Below, one piece after another: positions 53,301 through 61,509 of a stretch of DNA of 64,000 bases. Below the pieces are notes generated by a model. It made no database searches and was not told the DNA's origin. It saw nothing but the letters and a program-made list of their open reading frames with translations. Each line of letters starts with the position of its first letter. Within the stretch, counting starts at the first letter, position 1. This DNA comes from Gordonia neofelifaecis NRRL B-59395 (GTDB taxonomy: Bacteria > Actinomycetota > Actinomycetes > Mycobacteriales > Mycobacteriaceae): NCBI RefSeq assembly GCF_000192435.1, contig NZ_AEUD01000004.1, positions 186,001-250,000 on the forward strand, in the 5' to 3' direction. Position numbers and translations under genes: made by a program.

Positions 53301-54776
53301 ATGCCCGAACAGCCATCACAGTGGATTCGCAACTTCGTCGACGGAGCCTTCCTCGAGCCGGATCCTGCGCACGTCTTCGATGCCGTCGATCCGGCCACCG
53401 GCCTCACTCACGCCAGGGTGCACGAAGCCGACGAGCAGATCGTCGACCGCGCAGTTCGCTCGGCACGCCGGGCACTCGCGGAAGGATGGGCCGACAGCAC
53501 GATCGGGGATCGCGTCGCCGTCTTGCGACGCGCCGCGGACCTCATCGAAGAGCGCTTCGACGACTTCGTCGCGGCCGAGCTCGCGGACACGGGTAAGCCG
53601 GTCGCACAGGCTCGCACGCTCGACGTGGCGCGGGCACCCATGAACTTCCGCGCTTACGCGGACATGGTGGCGGCGACCGGTCAGGAGTCGTACGTGACCG
53701 AGCCGGCGGTCGGTCGCCGTGCACTCAACTACGCGGTTCGGAAGCCCCTCGGCGTGGTCGCGGTCATCGTTCCGTGGAACCTGCCGCTGCTGTTGCTCAC
53801 CTGGAAGGTCGCGCCGGCGCTGGCATGTGGGAACGCAGTGGTCGTCAAGCCGAGCGAGGACACCCCGGGCACCGCATCGTTGCTGGCGGAGGTCCTGGCC
53901 GAGGCCGGGCTGCCGCGCGGGGTGTACAACGTAGTCCACGGTTTCGGCGCCGACTCGGCGGGCGCCTACCTCACGGAGCATCCGCACATCGACGGAGTCA
54001 CCTTCACGGGGTCGTCGGCCACCGGCACGCACGTGATGAAGACCGTCGCGCCACGCGTGCGCCCGGTGTCCCTGGAACTCGGCGGCAAGAACGCGGCGAT
54101 CGTCTTCGACGACGTCGACGTCGACGAAGTGGTCGAAGGCCTGAGTCGCTCGATCTTCACCAACACCGGACAGGTGTGCCTCTGTACCGAACGCGTCTAC
54201 ATCCAGCGTTCGGTCTTCGACGCCGTGGTCGCGGGCCTCGCGGCGAAGGCGGCGTCGCTGCGCCTCGGCGCGCCGATGGACGATGCGACGACGACCGGAC
54301 CGCTGATCTCCCAGAAGCATCGAGAGAAGGTCCTGCGCTATTTCGACCTCGCGGTGGAGGAGGGCGCCACTGTTGTCTGCGGTGGAGGCGTGCCCGAGAT
54401 GCCCGCCGAACTGAACGGGGGATCGTGGATCGAACCGACCCTGTGGACGGGTCTGGACAACTCCAGTCGGGTGATGCGGGAGGAGATCTTCGGCCCCGTC
54501 GCCGGGCTGGTGCCGTTCGACACCGAAGACGAGGCGATCGCGCTGGCCAACGACACCGAGTACGGCCTCGCAGCCGTGGTCTGGACAAACGACCTCCGTC
54601 GTGGACATCGCGTCGCCGCTCAGATGAACGTCGGCCTGTCGTGGGTCAACACCTGGTACCTGCGCGATCTGCGCGCCCCGTTCGGCGGCGTCGGCTTGTC
54701 TGGCATCGGACGCGAGGGCGGGGAGTCGTCCCTGCACTTCTACACCGAGCCGACCAACATCTGCATTCAACTGTGA
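53301..54776 (+). CDS. Aldehyde dehydrogenase, 2-aminomuconate/2-hydroxymuconate 6-semialdehyde type
   Basis: 491 residues from the ATG at 53301. Catalytic groups are Cys293 in TGQVCLCTERV, Glu259 in SLELGGKN and Asn160 in VPWNLPLLL. The LCTERVY variant and the PFGGVGLSGIGREGG end are typical of the muconic semialdehyde dehydrogenases (AmnC/XylG/PraB). In this operon, with HAO and ACMSD, the natural substrate is 2-aminomuconate 6-semialdehyde, oxidised to 2-aminomuconate with NAD+. It is the first gene of the operon. Confidence 0.88.
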   Translation: MPEQPSQWIRNFVDGAFLEPDPAHVFDAVDPATGLTHARVHEADEQIVDRAVRSARRALAEGWADSTIGDRVAVLRRAADLIEERFDDFVAAELADTGKPVAQARTLDVARAPMNFRAYADMVAATGQESYVTEPAVGRRALNYAVRKPLGVVAVIVPWNLPLLLLTWKVAPALACGNAVVVKPSEDTPGTASLLAEVLAEAGLPRGVYNVVHGFGADSAGAYLTEHPHIDGVTFTGSSATGTHVMKTVAPRVRPVSLELGGKNAAIVFDDVDVDEVVEGLSRSIFTNTGQVCLCTERVYIQRSVFDAVVAGLAAKAASLRLGAPMDDATTTGPLISQKHREKVLRYFDLAVEEGATVVCGGGVPEMPAELNGGSWIEPTLWTGLDNSSRVMREEIFGPVAGLVPFDTEDEAIALANDTEYGLAAVVWTNDLRRGHRVAAQMNVGLSWVNTWYLRDLRAPFGGVGLSGIGREGGESSLHFYTEPTNICIQL

Positions 54777-54808
54777 CGCCCGCCGTCACCGAACTGAAAG
54801 GTCCGATC

Positions 54809-55636
54809 ATGACCCCGACCACCGATCGGGACGTCGCCGAGTTGGCCGCGCGGCTCGACGACGCTCAGGTGAACCGAATCGAGACACCGAGCATCGAGAA
54901 CGAAGGCGTCGTCGCCGGATTCGACGTCGACCTCGCCTACCGGGTGCAGGACGCGCTGATCGAGTTGCGGAAATCGCGCGGTGAGACCGTCGTCGGTGTG
55001 AAGCTCGGCTTCACCAGCAAGGCGAAGATGGCGCAGATGGGCGTCTCCGACGTGATCGTCGGGCGACTCACCGATGCGATGACCATCCCGGACGGCGGCG
55101 CCGCGGACCTCGCACGTTTCATCCATCCGAAGGCCGAGCCCGAGGTGGCATACCTGCTGCATCGCGACGTGGACCTCGACGACCCTCATGAGGACATCGT
55201 CTCCGCGGTCTCGTCGATTGCGCCGGCGATCGAAGTCATCGATTCGCGCTATCTGAATTTCGCGTTCACCTACGCCGACGTGGTGGCCGACAACACCTCG
55301 GCCGCCGGTTATGCGATCGGCGAGTGGGTCCCGATGCGCGAGGCGGCCGACCGGACGGTCACCCTCCGGGTCGGCGACGAGGTCGTCACCGGCACGACCG
55401 CCGCGATCCTCGGCGACCCGGTCGAGGCGCTGCACGCGCTGCTGGACATGTGCCGTCGCCATCGGATCGCGCTGCGAGCCGGATATGTGATTCTCGCGGG
55501 TGCAGCAACCGCGGCGCTGCCGCTCACCGCAACGCAGGTGGCCTGTGACGTCGACGGACTGGGCGCCGTCGGCTTCATCGGCGCCGACTCAGAACAGACC
55601 GGCGTGACGCACGCGCGAGCACAGGAGCAGGGATGA
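54809..55636 (+). CDS. 4-oxalocrotonate decarboxylase/2-oxopent-4-enoate hydratase family enzyme
   Basis: 275 residues of the hydratase/decarboxylase family. Blocks seen are [33 protein letters not shown] (metal-binding Glu residues), [29 protein letters not shown] and [11 protein letters not shown]. AmnE/NbaG decarboxylates 4-oxalocrotonate (from 2-aminomuconate deamination) to 2-oxopent-4-enoate. Only one such gene is seen, so whether it is decarboxylase or hydratase is judged by context. The start is the ATG at 54809 with GAAAGG upstream; the stop overlaps the RidA-family gene. Confidence 0.85.
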   Translation: MTPTTDRDVAELAARLDDAQVNRIETPSIENEGVVAGFDVDLAYRVQDALIELRKSRGETVVGVKLGFTSKAKMAQMGVSDVIVGRLTDAMTIPDGGAADLARFIHPKAEPEVAYLLHRDVDLDDPHEDIVSAVSSIAPAIEVIDSRYLNFAFTYADVVADNTSAAGYAIGEWVPMREAADRTVTLRVGDEVVTGTTAAILGDPVEALHALLDMCRRHRIALRAGYVILAGAATAALPLTATQVACDVDGLGAVGFIGADSEQTGVTHARAQEQG

Positions 55637-56073
55637 CCGCACACGCAGAAACGACCGGCGCGACGGTGGTCGAAGGCAAGGCGAAGCCTCGCGGACGGTT
55701 CCCCCACGTCAAAGTCGTCGGCGACCTGATCTTCGTCTCCGGCACCAGCTCGCGCCGTCCCGACAACACATTCGTCGGCGTCGAAGTCGACCAGATGGGC
55801 ACGACGAATCTGGACATCGGGGCCCAGACCCGTGCGGTGATCGAGAACATCCGCGACATTCTCGCCGAGGTCGGCGCCGACCTGTCGGACGTCTGTCAGG
55901 TGACGTCGTACCTGGTGTCGATGAACGACTTCGGTCGCTACAACCAGGTGTACGGCGAGTACTTCGACGAGGACGGGCCGACGCGGACCACTGTCGCCGT
56001 CCACCAGCTGCCGCACCCGCATCTGCTGATCGAGATTCAGGCGATCGCACATCGCCGAGGCACCACGGCCTGA
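55633..56073 (+). CDS. RidA/YjgF-family protein, probable 2-aminomuconate deaminase
   Basis: 146 residues with the RidA-family core: [44 protein letters not shown] and [23 protein letters not shown]. In nitrobenzoate and aminophenol degraders a protein of this family deaminates 2-aminomuconate to 4-oxalocrotonate. Its place between the semialdehyde dehydrogenase/decarboxylase and HAO fits that step exactly. ATGA-coupled to the preceding gene. A generic enamine deaminase would look the same, so the assignment rests on context. Confidence 0.83.
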   Translation: MTAHAETTGATVVEGKAKPRGRFPHVKVVGDLIFVSGTSSRRPDNTFVGVEVDQMGTTNLDIGAQTRAVIENIRDILAEVGADLSDVCQVTSYLVSMNDFGRYNQVYGEYFDEDGPTRTTVAVHQLPHPHLLIEIQAIAHRRGTTA

Positions 56074-56115
56074 CCGGGATTCCGAGAGAATCCTCCCTCA
56101 CCCAAGGAGAGATCC

Positions 56116-56637
56116 ATGACAGCACTTCCTCCGGTCATCGACTTCCAAGCCTGGATCGATGACAACCGTCACCTGCTGAAGCCGCCGGTGAACAACCAGA
56201 TGATGGCGCTCGGCGACGACTTCATCGTGCAGATCGTCGGCGGGCCCAACGAGCGGTACGACTATCACTACGAGCCGTACGAGGAGTGGTTCTACCAGAT
56301 CAGCGGCGACATCCACGTCAACGTCATGACCGACGACGGACCGCGACGCGTCGACATCCGCGAGGGACAGACGTGGCTGATGCCGGCGAACCTCCCGCAC
56401 TCGCCGCAGCGGCCCGACCCGGAGTCGGTGGGTCTGGTGATCGAGCGAGTGCGTCACGAGGGGACTCTGGAGAAGTTCCAGTGGTACTGCCTCGAATGCG
56501 ATGCCAAGGTCCACGAGGTGGAACTGCAGGTGCGCGACCTCGTCGACGACATGCCCCCGGTGTTCCGCGAGTTCCACGACGACCTCGACGCACGGACGTG
56601 CAAGCAGTGCGGTGCCCTGCATCCCGGGAAGGGCTGA
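56116..56637 (+). CDS. nbaC: 3-hydroxyanthranilate 3,4-dioxygenase
   Basis: 173 residues, cupin. The iron ligands His51, Glu57 and His95 and the rubredoxin-like cysteines Cys125, Cys128 (CLEC) and Cys162, Cys165 (CKQC) occupy the same numbers as in the characterised Cupriavidus enzyme. It opens 3-hydroxyanthranilate to 2-amino-3-carboxymuconate 6-semialdehyde. AGGAGAG precedes the ATG at 56116. It is followed 1 base later by the ACMSD gene, the next pathway step, which prevents spontaneous cyclisation of the product to quinolinate. Confidence 0.95.
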   Translation: MTALPPVIDFQAWIDDNRHLLKPPVNNQMMALGDDFIVQIVGGPNERYDYHYEPYEEWFYQISGDIHVNVMTDDGPRRVDIREGQTWLMPANLPHSPQRPDPESVGLVIERVRHEGTLEKFQWYCLECDAKVHEVELQVRDLVDDMPPVFREFHDDLDARTCKQCGALHPGKG

Positions 56638-56638
56638 C

Positions 56639-57643
56639 ATGAGCGACATCATCGACGTGCATACGCACTACGTCCCGAAGGGCTGGCCCGACCTGTCCGA
56701 CGTCGCCGGCACCGAGGCGCCGTGGCTGCGGATGGAGTCCGAACGCGAGGCCATGATGATGACCGGCAGCACCGAGTTCCGCCGGATTCAGTCCGATGCC
56801 TGGGACCCCGAGGTTCGGCTGGCAGACATGGACGCCGACGGCGTTGCAGCGCAAGTGGTGTCGCCGACGCCGGTCTTCTTCAACTACGCCCGCACCGGCA
56901 GGGAGGCGGCGAAGATCGCGGCGGTCTTCAACGACCTGGCCCTCGAGATCGTCGAGCCGGCCGGCGATCGGATGATTCCGTTCTGCCAGGTGCCGTTGCA
57001 GGACCCCGACCTCGCGTGCGCCGAACTCGACCGGTGTCTCGCCAATGGCCACCGCGGTGTCGAGATCGGCAACCACGTCGGCGACCGCGACCTCGACGAC
57101 GAAGGCGTCGTCACCTTCCTGCAGCACTGCGCCGAGAACGATGTCCCGGTGTTCGTGCATCCATGGGACATGACGGGATCACCGCGCCTCGACCGCTGGA
57201 TGGCCAAGTGGCTCGTCGGGATGCCCGCCGAATCACACCTGTCGATCTTGGCGATGATCCTCGGTGGCACGTTCGACCGTGTCGACGAGCGGCTGAAGAT
57301 CGCCTTCGCTCATGGCGGTGGTTCGTTCGCGTTCTGGCTCGGCCGCATGGAGAACGCATGGCATCGTCGCAACGACATCATCGGCACCTCCGAGTTTCCG
57401 CCGTCGCACTACCTCGGTCGCTTCTATGTGGACTCGGTGGTCTTCGATGAGCGCGCCCTGCGACTTCTGGTCGACACCATCGGTCGCGAACGCGTCCTCG
57501 TCGGCAGCGACTATCCGTACCCGCTCGGTGAACGCCCCGTCGGCGAGGTGGTTCGCAAGAGCGACTTCCTCGACGAAGAGACCCGCGCGCTCATCACATA
57601 CGGCAACGCGGAGCGATTCCTGGGGCGGGAGGGACGGCGATGA
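56639..57643 (+). CDS. nbaD: 2-amino-3-carboxymuconate-6-semialdehyde decarboxylase (ACMSD)
   Basis: 334 residues, amidohydrolase superfamily. The zinc ligands are His8 and His10 (DVHTHYVP), His174 (VFVHPWDM) and Asp291 (GSDYPYP), with His225 (FAHGGGSF), corresponding to His9, His11, His177, Asp294 and His228 of the Pseudomonas enzyme. It decarboxylates the product of HAO to 2-aminomuconate 6-semialdehyde. Start ATG at 56639, 1 base after the HAO stop; the stop overlaps the transporter start. Confidence 0.94.
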   Translation: MSDIIDVHTHYVPKGWPDLSDVAGTEAPWLRMESEREAMMMTGSTEFRRIQSDAWDPEVRLADMDADGVAAQVVSPTPVFFNYARTGREAAKIAAVFNDLALEIVEPAGDRMIPFCQVPLQDPDLACAELDRCLANGHRGVEIGNHVGDRDLDDEGVVTFLQHCAENDVPVFVHPWDMTGSPRLDRWMAKWLVGMPAESHLSILAMILGGTFDRVDERLKIAFAHGGGSFAFWLGRMENAWHRRNDIIGTSEFPPSHYLGRFYVDSVVFDERALRLLVDTIGRERVLVGSDYPYPLGERPVGEVVRKSDFLDEETRALITYGNAERFLGREGRR

Positions 57644-58974
57644 GCACCACGCCTTCGGTCTCGGTCCCGTCGGATCGACGCGCGCGACGACGTGTCGCGT
57701 CGGCGATGCTGATCGGCACCACGCTCGAGTGGTACGACTTCTTCCTGTATGGAACGGCCGCGGCACTGATCTTCAACAAGCAGTTCTTTCCCGCGCTGAG
57801 CCCGGCCGCAGGGACACTCGCCGCGTTCAGCACCTTCGCGGTCGGCTTCATCGCTCGACCGCTCGGCGGCCTCGTGTTCGGACACTTCGGCGACCGCATC
57901 GGCCGGCGGAACACGTTGATCGTGTCGTTGCTCATGATGGGTATCGCGTCGACGCTCATCGGGTTGGTTCCGAACTACGCGTCGATCGGCGTCTGGGCCC
58001 CAGTCCTCCTGGTACTGCTGCGCGTGGTCCAAGGGTTCGGTCTCGGCGGCGAGGGCGCGGGCGCGACGTTGATGTCGATGGAACACGCTCCGGCAGACAA
58101 GCGGAACCTCTACGCCGGCTTCCCGCAGATGGGAACGCCCGCCGGGCTGGTGCTCGCCAACGTCGTCTTCCTGACGACGAATGCGCTGATGCCGTCGGGT
58201 GCCTTCGACGCCTGGGGCTGGCGCATCCCGTTCCTGTTCAGTGCGGTCCTGGTAGTCGTCGGCCTGGTGATCCGACTGCACGTCGAGGAGTCGCCGTCGT
58301 TCAGCAACGTCGTGAGTCACCAGCGGGTCGAGACCTTCCCGCTGCGCGAGGCGCTGCGGGTGGGGGTCGGTCGAATGACGCTGACGCTGGGACTGATGAT
58401 CGCCAACTCCGCGGTGGCGTACGTGTTCATGGTCTTCACGCTGTCGTACGGGACGAAGCAACTCGACTACGACCGCTCGTTCCTCATCGGCTGTGTGTCG
58501 GTGGCCGCGGTGATCTGGTTCGCCACCATTCCGTTCTGGACCGGTGTTGCGGACCGTAGCGGTCGCCGAACCATGTTCCTCGGCGGATCGGTGGCACTGT
58601 TGATCTGGTGCCTCGTCTTCCTGCCGATGCTGGGGACCGGGAGTTCGGTGCTGACGGTGATCGCGTTCCTGGGGATGGGTGTCATCGTCCCGGTCACGCA
58701 CAGCGTTCAGGGCGCGATCATCGCCGACACGTTCCCGGCCCCGGTTCGCTACTCGGGCACCTCGCTGATCCTGCAGATCGGTGCGATTCTGGGCGGCGGT
58801 CTGGCGCCGATCATCTCCTCCGCGCTGGTCGGCGAGTCCGGCGGATCCGCAGGCGTCACGATCTATCTCGTGATCGTGTGCGTGCTCAGTCTGGCGTGCG
58901 CCGCCGTCCTGTTCGCGCGTGTCCCGGAGGAGAACGTCGTCCCTGTGCCCAGGGCCGACAGCGCAGCCGCGTAG
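57640..58974 (+). CDS. MFS transporter, metabolite:H+ symporter (MHS) family
   Basis: 444 residues, about twelve hydrophobic segments. The MHS hallmark GTTLEWYDFFLYG opens the first helix, followed by FARPLGG-like IARPLGGLVFGHFGDRIGRR (motif A) and RVVQGFGLGGEGAGA. Relatives import organic acids such as shikimate, ketoglutarate or aromatic acids by proton symport. ATGA coupling to ACMSD suggests that the substrate is 3-hydroxyanthranilate or a related aromatic acid. A perfect 45-base palindrome follows the gene. Confidence 0.88.
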   Translation: MSTTPSVSVPSDRRARRRVASAMLIGTTLEWYDFFLYGTAAALIFNKQFFPALSPAAGTLAAFSTFAVGFIARPLGGLVFGHFGDRIGRRNTLIVSLLMMGIASTLIGLVPNYASIGVWAPVLLVLLRVVQGFGLGGEGAGATLMSMEHAPADKRNLYAGFPQMGTPAGLVLANVVFLTTNALMPSGAFDAWGWRIPFLFSAVLVVVGLVIRLHVEESPSFSNVVSHQRVETFPLREALRVGVGRMTLTLGLMIANSAVAYVFMVFTLSYGTKQLDYDRSFLIGCVSVAAVIWFATIPFWTGVADRSGRRTMFLGGSVALLIWCLVFLPMLGTGSSVLTVIAFLGMGVIVPVTHSVQGAIIADTFPAPVRYSGTSLILQIGAILGGGLAPIISSALVGESGGSAGVTIYLVIVCVLSLACAAVLFARVPEENVVPVPRADSAAA

Positions 58975-58987
58975 CACCGCGACCGTT

Positions 58988-59032
58988 TGTGCCGAGTTCC
59001 GTTACCCGAATCGGGTAACGGAACTCGGCACA
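58988..59032. terminator. Near-perfect 45-base palindrome between convergent genes
   Basis: 22-base perfect arms (58988-59009 and 59011-59032) around a single A, 14 bases after the MHS transporter stop and before the convergent PadR gene. It can act as a bidirectional terminator as RNA or as a cruciform in DNA. Confidence 0.65.
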
Positions 59033-59091
59033 GACGCACCTCGTTCAGCCCGTGTCATCCGTTCGACCGTGCGGCTCAGGCGAAGCGTTCC

Positions 59092-59787
59092 TCACTTCTT
59101 GTCGCGGCCGAGCCCCTCCACGAAGTCCTCGACCTCGCGCCAGGATCCCTGCTGTTCCGGCAGCGGATTGCCGAGCTCGTCCACGTTCTCGACGGTCGCG
59201 AAAGTCTTTGCCGCGGTGTCGATCTGGGCGAGTAGGTCCTCCGCCAGGTCGATCTCGGCCTGAAAGTAGCGAGACGACCAGTCCAGACTCATCACCGAGT
59301 ACGCCCACGACGCTTCGCGAGTGGCGTTCTCGCTGTGCAGGCGACTCTGGTCGCGCAGCGTCGTCAGATTGGCGATGTGCTCTTTCACCAGCTTCTTGAG
59401 CTCGTCGGGCTCGTTCAGGTGGCCCATCCACAGTCGCAGCATCAGCCCGTGCTTCAGCACCGGCTGTTCGACGGGGGAGTCGCGGGACCAGTTCCGCACG
59501 GCCTGAGTGCCGCTCTCGGTGATCTGGTAGACGCGCCTGCCGCGCTCGCCGGGTTCGGAGACGACCTCCGAGGTGACGAAGCCGGCCTTCTCGAGCTTCT
59601 TCAGCTCGGCGTAGATCTGGCTGACCGATGGACTCCAGTAGAAGTAGCCGATGCTCCAATCGGCCCACTTCTTGAGGTCGTACCCCGTGAGCTGCTCGCC
59701 CAATGTGAGCATTCCGAGGACGGCCCAGCTGGTGGCGGGGAGCGACGGGTACGACTCGCCGGCGGACTGGGCATCGGTTCCGACCAT
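59092..59787 (-). CDS. PadR-family transcriptional regulator
   Basis: 231 residues. N-terminal winged helix about 14-100 (SWAVLGMLTLGEQLTGYDLKKW, YWSPSVSQIYAELKKLEKAGFV, GRRVYQITESG), then a helical dimerisation domain. The length of over 200 residues suggests the subfamily with a long C-terminal coiled coil. It lies downstream of the luciferase-like gene in the same direction, with a 33-base gap, so it may control the liv/luciferase cluster or itself. Confidence 0.87.
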   Translation of the reverse strand: MVGTDAQSAGESYPSLPATSWAVLGMLTLGEQLTGYDLKKWADWSIGYFYWSPSVSQIYAELKKLEKAGFVTSEVVSEPGERGRRVYQITESGTQAVRNWSRDSPVEQPVLKHGLMLRLWMGHLNEPDELKKLVKEHIANLTTLRDQSRLHSENATREASWAYSVMSLDWSSRYFQAEIDLAEDLLAQIDTAAKTFATVENVDELGNPLPEQQGSWREVEDFVEGLGRDKK

Positions 59788-59820
59788 ATGCGCAACCCTA
59801 ACAACCGACGTTGGGCCTAT

Positions 59821-60723
59821 TCAGGCCAACCCGCTTCGAAGGGCCTGCAGCCAATCGATCGCCTCCGGTAGATCCGTGCTGTCGATCGGGAGCGCCGAGG
59901 CACGGAGGATCACCGTGTCGGCGCCGCCGGATGCGGCCCGGGCCGCGTCGGCGCGCATGGCGTCGTAGTCGGGGGCGCCCGCCGCATCGGTGCGAGTGGG
60001 CAGCAGCACCTGGACCTCCGCCGACGCGGGGTCTCGGCCGTGATCGGCGAACGTCTGACGGAGGCGCGTGACCGACTCGGCGAGTTCAGGCAGATCCGCC
60101 GGTGTCACGGCCCATCCGTCGGCGACTCGGGCGATCCGGTCGAAGTTCCGCTGGGATGCGCCCAGCCCGAACACCACCGGTACCCGCGACTGCACGGGCC
60201 GCGGCAGGCTGTGGAAGTCGTCGAACGCGAAGTCCCGGCCGCTGAACGACGGCGCGTCGGACTCCCAGAGCTCACGGCACGCCGCGACCGTCTCCTCGAG
60301 ACGCCCGAATCGGCCCTGGAACGGCAGTCCCGCCGCGTCGTATTCGGCCTCTTGCCAGCCGACGCCCATGCCGATTCGCGTACGACCGCCCGACAGCGCG
60401 TCGAGCGTGGCGATCTGTTTGGCGAGCAGAACGGCCGGCCGGAGGGTCGCGACGAGCACGTACGCGCCGAGTTCGATCCGCTCGGTGACGGCGGCGACCG
60501 CGGACAAGACGCTGAGCGGTTCCGGCCACGACTGCTCGAGGTCGAACGGGAAGGCGAAGTCGCGCACTCGGTCGGCGTGCGATCGCCGGGTGAATCCGAG
60601 ATGGTCGGACGTCGTGAGCAGGTGGACACCCGCTCGGTCGGCGAGGGCTGCGAGTTCCAGCACTCCCCGGGAGTCGCCGTTGTAGAACCGCTCGGCTGCG
60701 AAGACGTCGACTCCGACGCGCAT
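59821..60723 (-). CDS. Luciferase-like (LLM) flavin- or F420-dependent oxidoreductase
   Basis: 300 residues, bacterial-luciferase TIM barrel. Features are ADRAGVHLLTTSDHLGF at the start of the barrel, LGAYVLVATLRPAVLLAKQIATLDALSGGR, IGMGVGWQEAEYDAAG and VPVVFGLGASQRNFDRIARVADGW. The family uses reduced FMN or F420; actinobacterial members are often F420-dependent. It follows livF by 24 bases in the same direction, so it may process the compound taken up by the LIV transporter. Substrate unknown. Confidence 0.85.
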   Translation of the reverse strand: MRVGVDVFAAERFYNGDSRGVLELAALADRAGVHLLTTSDHLGFTRRSHADRVRDFAFPFDLEQSWPEPLSVLSAVAAVTERIELGAYVLVATLRPAVLLAKQIATLDALSGGRTRIGMGVGWQEAEYDAAGLPFQGRFGRLEETVAACRELWESDAPSFSGRDFAFDDFHSLPRPVQSRVPVVFGLGASQRNFDRIARVADGWAVTPADLPELAESVTRLRQTFADHGRDPASAEVQVLLPTRTDAAGAPDYDAMRADAARAASGGADTVILRASALPIDSTDLPEAIDWLQALRSGLA

Positions 60724-60747
60724 CGAATCACTCCTGTCTGGTCGAGG

Positions 60748-61509
60748 TCAGGCCGGGGAGTCCGACCTTCCGAAGTAGGCGTCCTTGAGGACTTCCATGT
60801 CGTCGATCTGATCGGCGGGGGAGTCGAGCACCACCTTCCCGATGTCGAGCACCGTGACGTGGTCTGCGACGCTCATGGCCGCCTCGACGGCCTGCTCGAC
60901 GAGCAGCACCGCGAGGCCGTTCTCCTTGAGCAGCTGGACGTGCTCCATCACCTCGTTGACGATCACCGGGGCGAGGCCGCCGGACGGTTCGTCCAGCATC
61001 AGCAGCTTCGAGTCGGACATCAGTGCGGCACCGATCGCCAGCATCTGCTGCTGACCGCCGGACATGGATCCGGCGAGCAGATTCCGCTTCTCGCCGAGGA
61101 TCGGGAACATCTCGTAAGTGCGCTCCACGTCGCTCTTGAGTGCCGAGCGACGCTTGCCGCGGGTGTAGCCGCCGAGCAGCAGATTCTGTTCCACGGTCTG
61201 CTTGTGGAATACGCGCTTGCCCTCCTGCACGTAGGCCATGCCCCGCCGGACGCGCCGGTGCGGGGCGACGCCCGACAGGTCGGTCCCGCCCATCGTGATG
61301 GTGCCGCCGTGGACCTTGTTGAGCCCGGAGATCGCGCGCAGCGTGCTGGTCTTGCCTGCGCCGTTGCGGCCTAGGAGAGCGGTGACTCGGCCGGGATAGA
61401 CGTCGAGTGAGACGTCCCAGACCACCCGGAGGTCGCCGTAGCCGCTCTGCAGGTTCCGGACCTCGAGCAGCGGACTGTCGGAGTCGCGGTTGTCGGAGTC
61501 TGCGGTCAT
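60748..61509 (-). CDS. livF: Branched-chain amino acid-type ABC transporter ATPase
   Basis: 253 residues. Walker A is LGRNGAGKTS, signature MSGGQQQM, Walker B LLMLDEPSGGL, with the LivF-type QSGYGDLRVVWDVSL opening. The ATG overlaps the LivMG stop (ATGA). LIV-type systems carry branched-chain amino acids but also urea, amides and aromatic acids. The neighbouring luciferase-like oxidoreductase argues for a non-amino-acid substrate, without naming it. Confidence 0.9.
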   Translation of the reverse strand: MTADSDNRDSDSPLLEVRNLQSGYGDLRVVWDVSLDVYPGRVTALLGRNGAGKTSTLRAISGLNKVHGGTITMGGTDLSGVAPHRRVRRGMAYVQEGKRVFHKQTVEQNLLLGGYTRGKRRSALKSDVERTYEMFPILGEKRNLLAGSMSGGQQQMLAIGAALMSDSKLLMLDEPSGGLAPVIVNEVMEHVQLLKENGLAVLLVEQAVEAAMSVADHVTVLDIGKVVLDSPADQIDDMEVLKDAYFGRSDSPA

